Source: Cryptomeria japonica (taxonomy: Eukaryota; Streptophyta; Pinopsida; Cupressales; Cupressaceae). From it: a stretch of 64,000 nucleotides of DNA. The DNA is taken from NCBI RefSeq assembly GCF_030272615.1, contig NC_081406.1:245885218-245949217 (forward strand). The letters run 5' to 3'. Shown here one piece after another: positions 62,753 through 64,000 of this stretch. The notes beneath the pieces were generated by a model. That model was not told the origin of the DNA and did not search any database. It saw only the letters and a program-made list of their open reading frames with translations. Numbering within the stretch: the stretch's first letter is position 1; the number at the start of each line of letters is the position of its first letter. The position numbers and the translations under genes were made by a program.

Positions 62753-63241
62753 TCACTCACTATCACCTTGGGTCGCCTCCTCCCAGTCCCTTCCCTCCTC
62801 GGAGGTCGATGCTTTCCCTTTTGCCGCTTCATCTTTCATTTTTGGAATGCAGTTTAGGCACCCGAAGTCGGGGTCGCCCTCCAAGCTTGCCAATAGCTGT
62901 ATGGCCCTTCCTTCTTCAGCCCTATCTCTCAATTCCCTACCAACCTCCATCCTTACCACCACATGCAAAGCCTTCAAGACTTCATCCACCCTAGTTAATT
63001 TCACAAAGAGTTTCATCGCTTCCCACCCCACTCAGGCACATTCACAAATAAAAGGAAGCAATTCCTCATGGTCGTCCTCTTCCTTAATTCAAATGCCAAC
63101 TCTCGACACCAGCCACTCCAAGATTGAATCCAGGTTAATCAAAATATCCCCATCAATCAATTTGACCAATGTGAGTTTTACCTTTTCCACCTCCGGTTCG
63201 AATTCACAGGCCCACGTCAGAGTTAGAGAGTAAACCTCCAT
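62753..63241 (-). pseudogene. Unrecognised gene-like frame with two in-frame TGA stops
   Basis: On the minus strand an ATG at 63241 opens MEVYSLTLTWACEFEPEVEK, continues LVKLIDGDILINLDSILEWL, and after two TGA codons (near 63091 and 63034) runs to the end at 62753 through VVVRMEVGRELRDRAEEGR and a Glu/Lys-rich tail. The whole is ~162 codons in one frame without indels. No family recognised. The helical, charged character recalls the 61452 frame, but I see no sequence match between them. Confidence 0.4.
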
Positions 63242-63268
63242 GTTAGTTCGATACCAGTGACTGATATG

Positions 63269-63645
63269 TGTTAGAGTATTCAGGTATTTACTTGATTAAT
63301 TAAACAATATTTGTTTAATTATTTAAGTTCCCTTTATCTCTTTTACACTTAAGCTAACTTTAGGTGCATAGTAATTAATTCTTTTATTAATTATTATGTG
63401 CAAAGCTAGGTTTTCCCTTTTAGGGTTTCTTGACCTATTAAAGGTTGAGTTCATTCTTTTCATTGTAAGAAGAAGGTTTTTTACATTAAACATTTTGTGA
63501 ATATTGAGCTCTCTCTCTTTTTGAGCATATTTTCTGTGTATTTCTTTCTTCTGTGATTTTCTTCCTTGCTTCTCCTTGTAACAAGTTTTTCAGCTTGCAG
63601 AGATCATTTGGGCTCCTGTGGTGTTGTATTTTCTCAACTCCAACA
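63269..63645 (+). repeat. Small Copia-type solo LTR (377 bp)
   Basis: It begins tgttagagtattc and ends caactccaaca, with the internal phrases (ggttttcccttttagggtttc, gagctctctctctttttgag) typical of small Copia LTRs. No primer-binding site follows and no polypurine tract precedes, so it is taken as solo. Flanking 5-mers (atatg / ttttt) do not match. Confidence 0.6.
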
Positions 63646-63689
63646 TTTTTTTACAAAAAAATCAATTTTTTTTTTGGGGGTTCCACATG

Positions 63690-64000
63690 GTACGCAGGGT
63701 ACCGTGGGGCCCCCTGCCGTTGCTGCAGACCTGTTAGGCCTCGGGCCCCATCGTCCTCGGCTTCCGGCCCTCACCGTCCTCAACTTCCAGCACCCGCGCC
63801 GCCCTCCAGCTCCGGCCCCTGCCGGCACCTCCTTGCGGCCATTGTCGCTCTTGTGGCCTCCTCTGTGCTGCAACACCTGCAGCCTCCTTGCGGCCCCCGA
63901 CCCTTGTCGCCGCTGCTACAAACCCTGGCCGCTGCCGCTGCTCGGCTGCTACACTTCCTCCCCGCTGACACCTTGCCCCCCGCCCGACCCTTGCCGCCAC
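63690..64000. other. GC-rich segment running off the window
   Basis: Composition jumps from AT-rich to roughly two-thirds or more G+C after a T-run (about 63646-63676). Repeated phrases (cctccttgcggcc, gacccttg(t/c)cgccgc) suggest low-complexity. Open frames on both strands here are Ala/Arg/Gly- or Pro/Leu-rich with no recognisable domain. On the minus strand it ends in an A-run (ccccccaaaaaaaaaa type), compatible with an inserted transcript-like piece. Confidence 0.4.

Noticed and set aside
63264-63650. Target-site duplication around the 63269-63645 LTR
   Set aside because: Flanking 5-mers do not match, so solo status rests on end sequences only.

Overview
The window looks like a piece of a large, AT-rich seed-plant nuclear genome. 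Long nested LTR retrotransposons separate very few host genes, host-type introns are long, and there is nothing bacterial or organellar. The transposon density and long LTRs suggest a gymnosperm, but the sequence alone cannot prove that.

Layout: (1) 1-10498 holds Ty3/gypsy element A of the Tat type (plus strand, 5' end outside the window). It has lost gag and protease but keeps a reverse transcriptase, two RNase H domains and an integrase, all broken by stops. A spliced plant-mobile-domain (PMD) gene lies antisense downstream of pol. (2) 10499-16030 is AT-rich filler with a probable solo LTR and a long (AT)n tract. (3) 16030-26495 is a three-level nest. Copia element 1 is split by a 3.5 kb LTR-like element, which is itself split by Copia element 2. 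Both insertions show 5-bp target-site duplications, and the 5' LTR of Copia 2 carries an internal inversion. (4) 26496-27130 is another Copia gag fragment with four zinc knuckles. (5) 28384-45234 is element C, a complete 16.85 kb Tat-type Ty3 element on the minus strand, with 1.28 kb LTRs, an ATAGA duplication, PPT, a candidate primer-binding site, gag, protease, RT/RNase H/integrase, and again an antisense PMD gene between pol and the 3' LTR. (6) 45900-47695 is a Copia 3' end with a 1.6 kb LTR. (7) About 50.0-55.0 kb holds the only apparently intact host gene: an F-box protein with a kelch-like C-terminal region and a likely long 5'-leader intron. (8) 57-60.4 kb holds a LINE ORF1-like remnant. 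(9) 60.5-64.0 kb holds a decayed 42-bp tandem repeat, two unrecognised gene-like frames with few stops, a small LTR, and an abruptly GC-rich end.

The most notable pattern is that two different Tat-type elements, with unrelated LTR sequences, carry the same antisense cargo: a short first exon (75 and 78 bp), a phase-0 intron of 430-500 bp, a PMD domain and a coiled-coil tail. The shared gene structure argues for a cargo gene kept by these elements rather than chance antisense ORFs.
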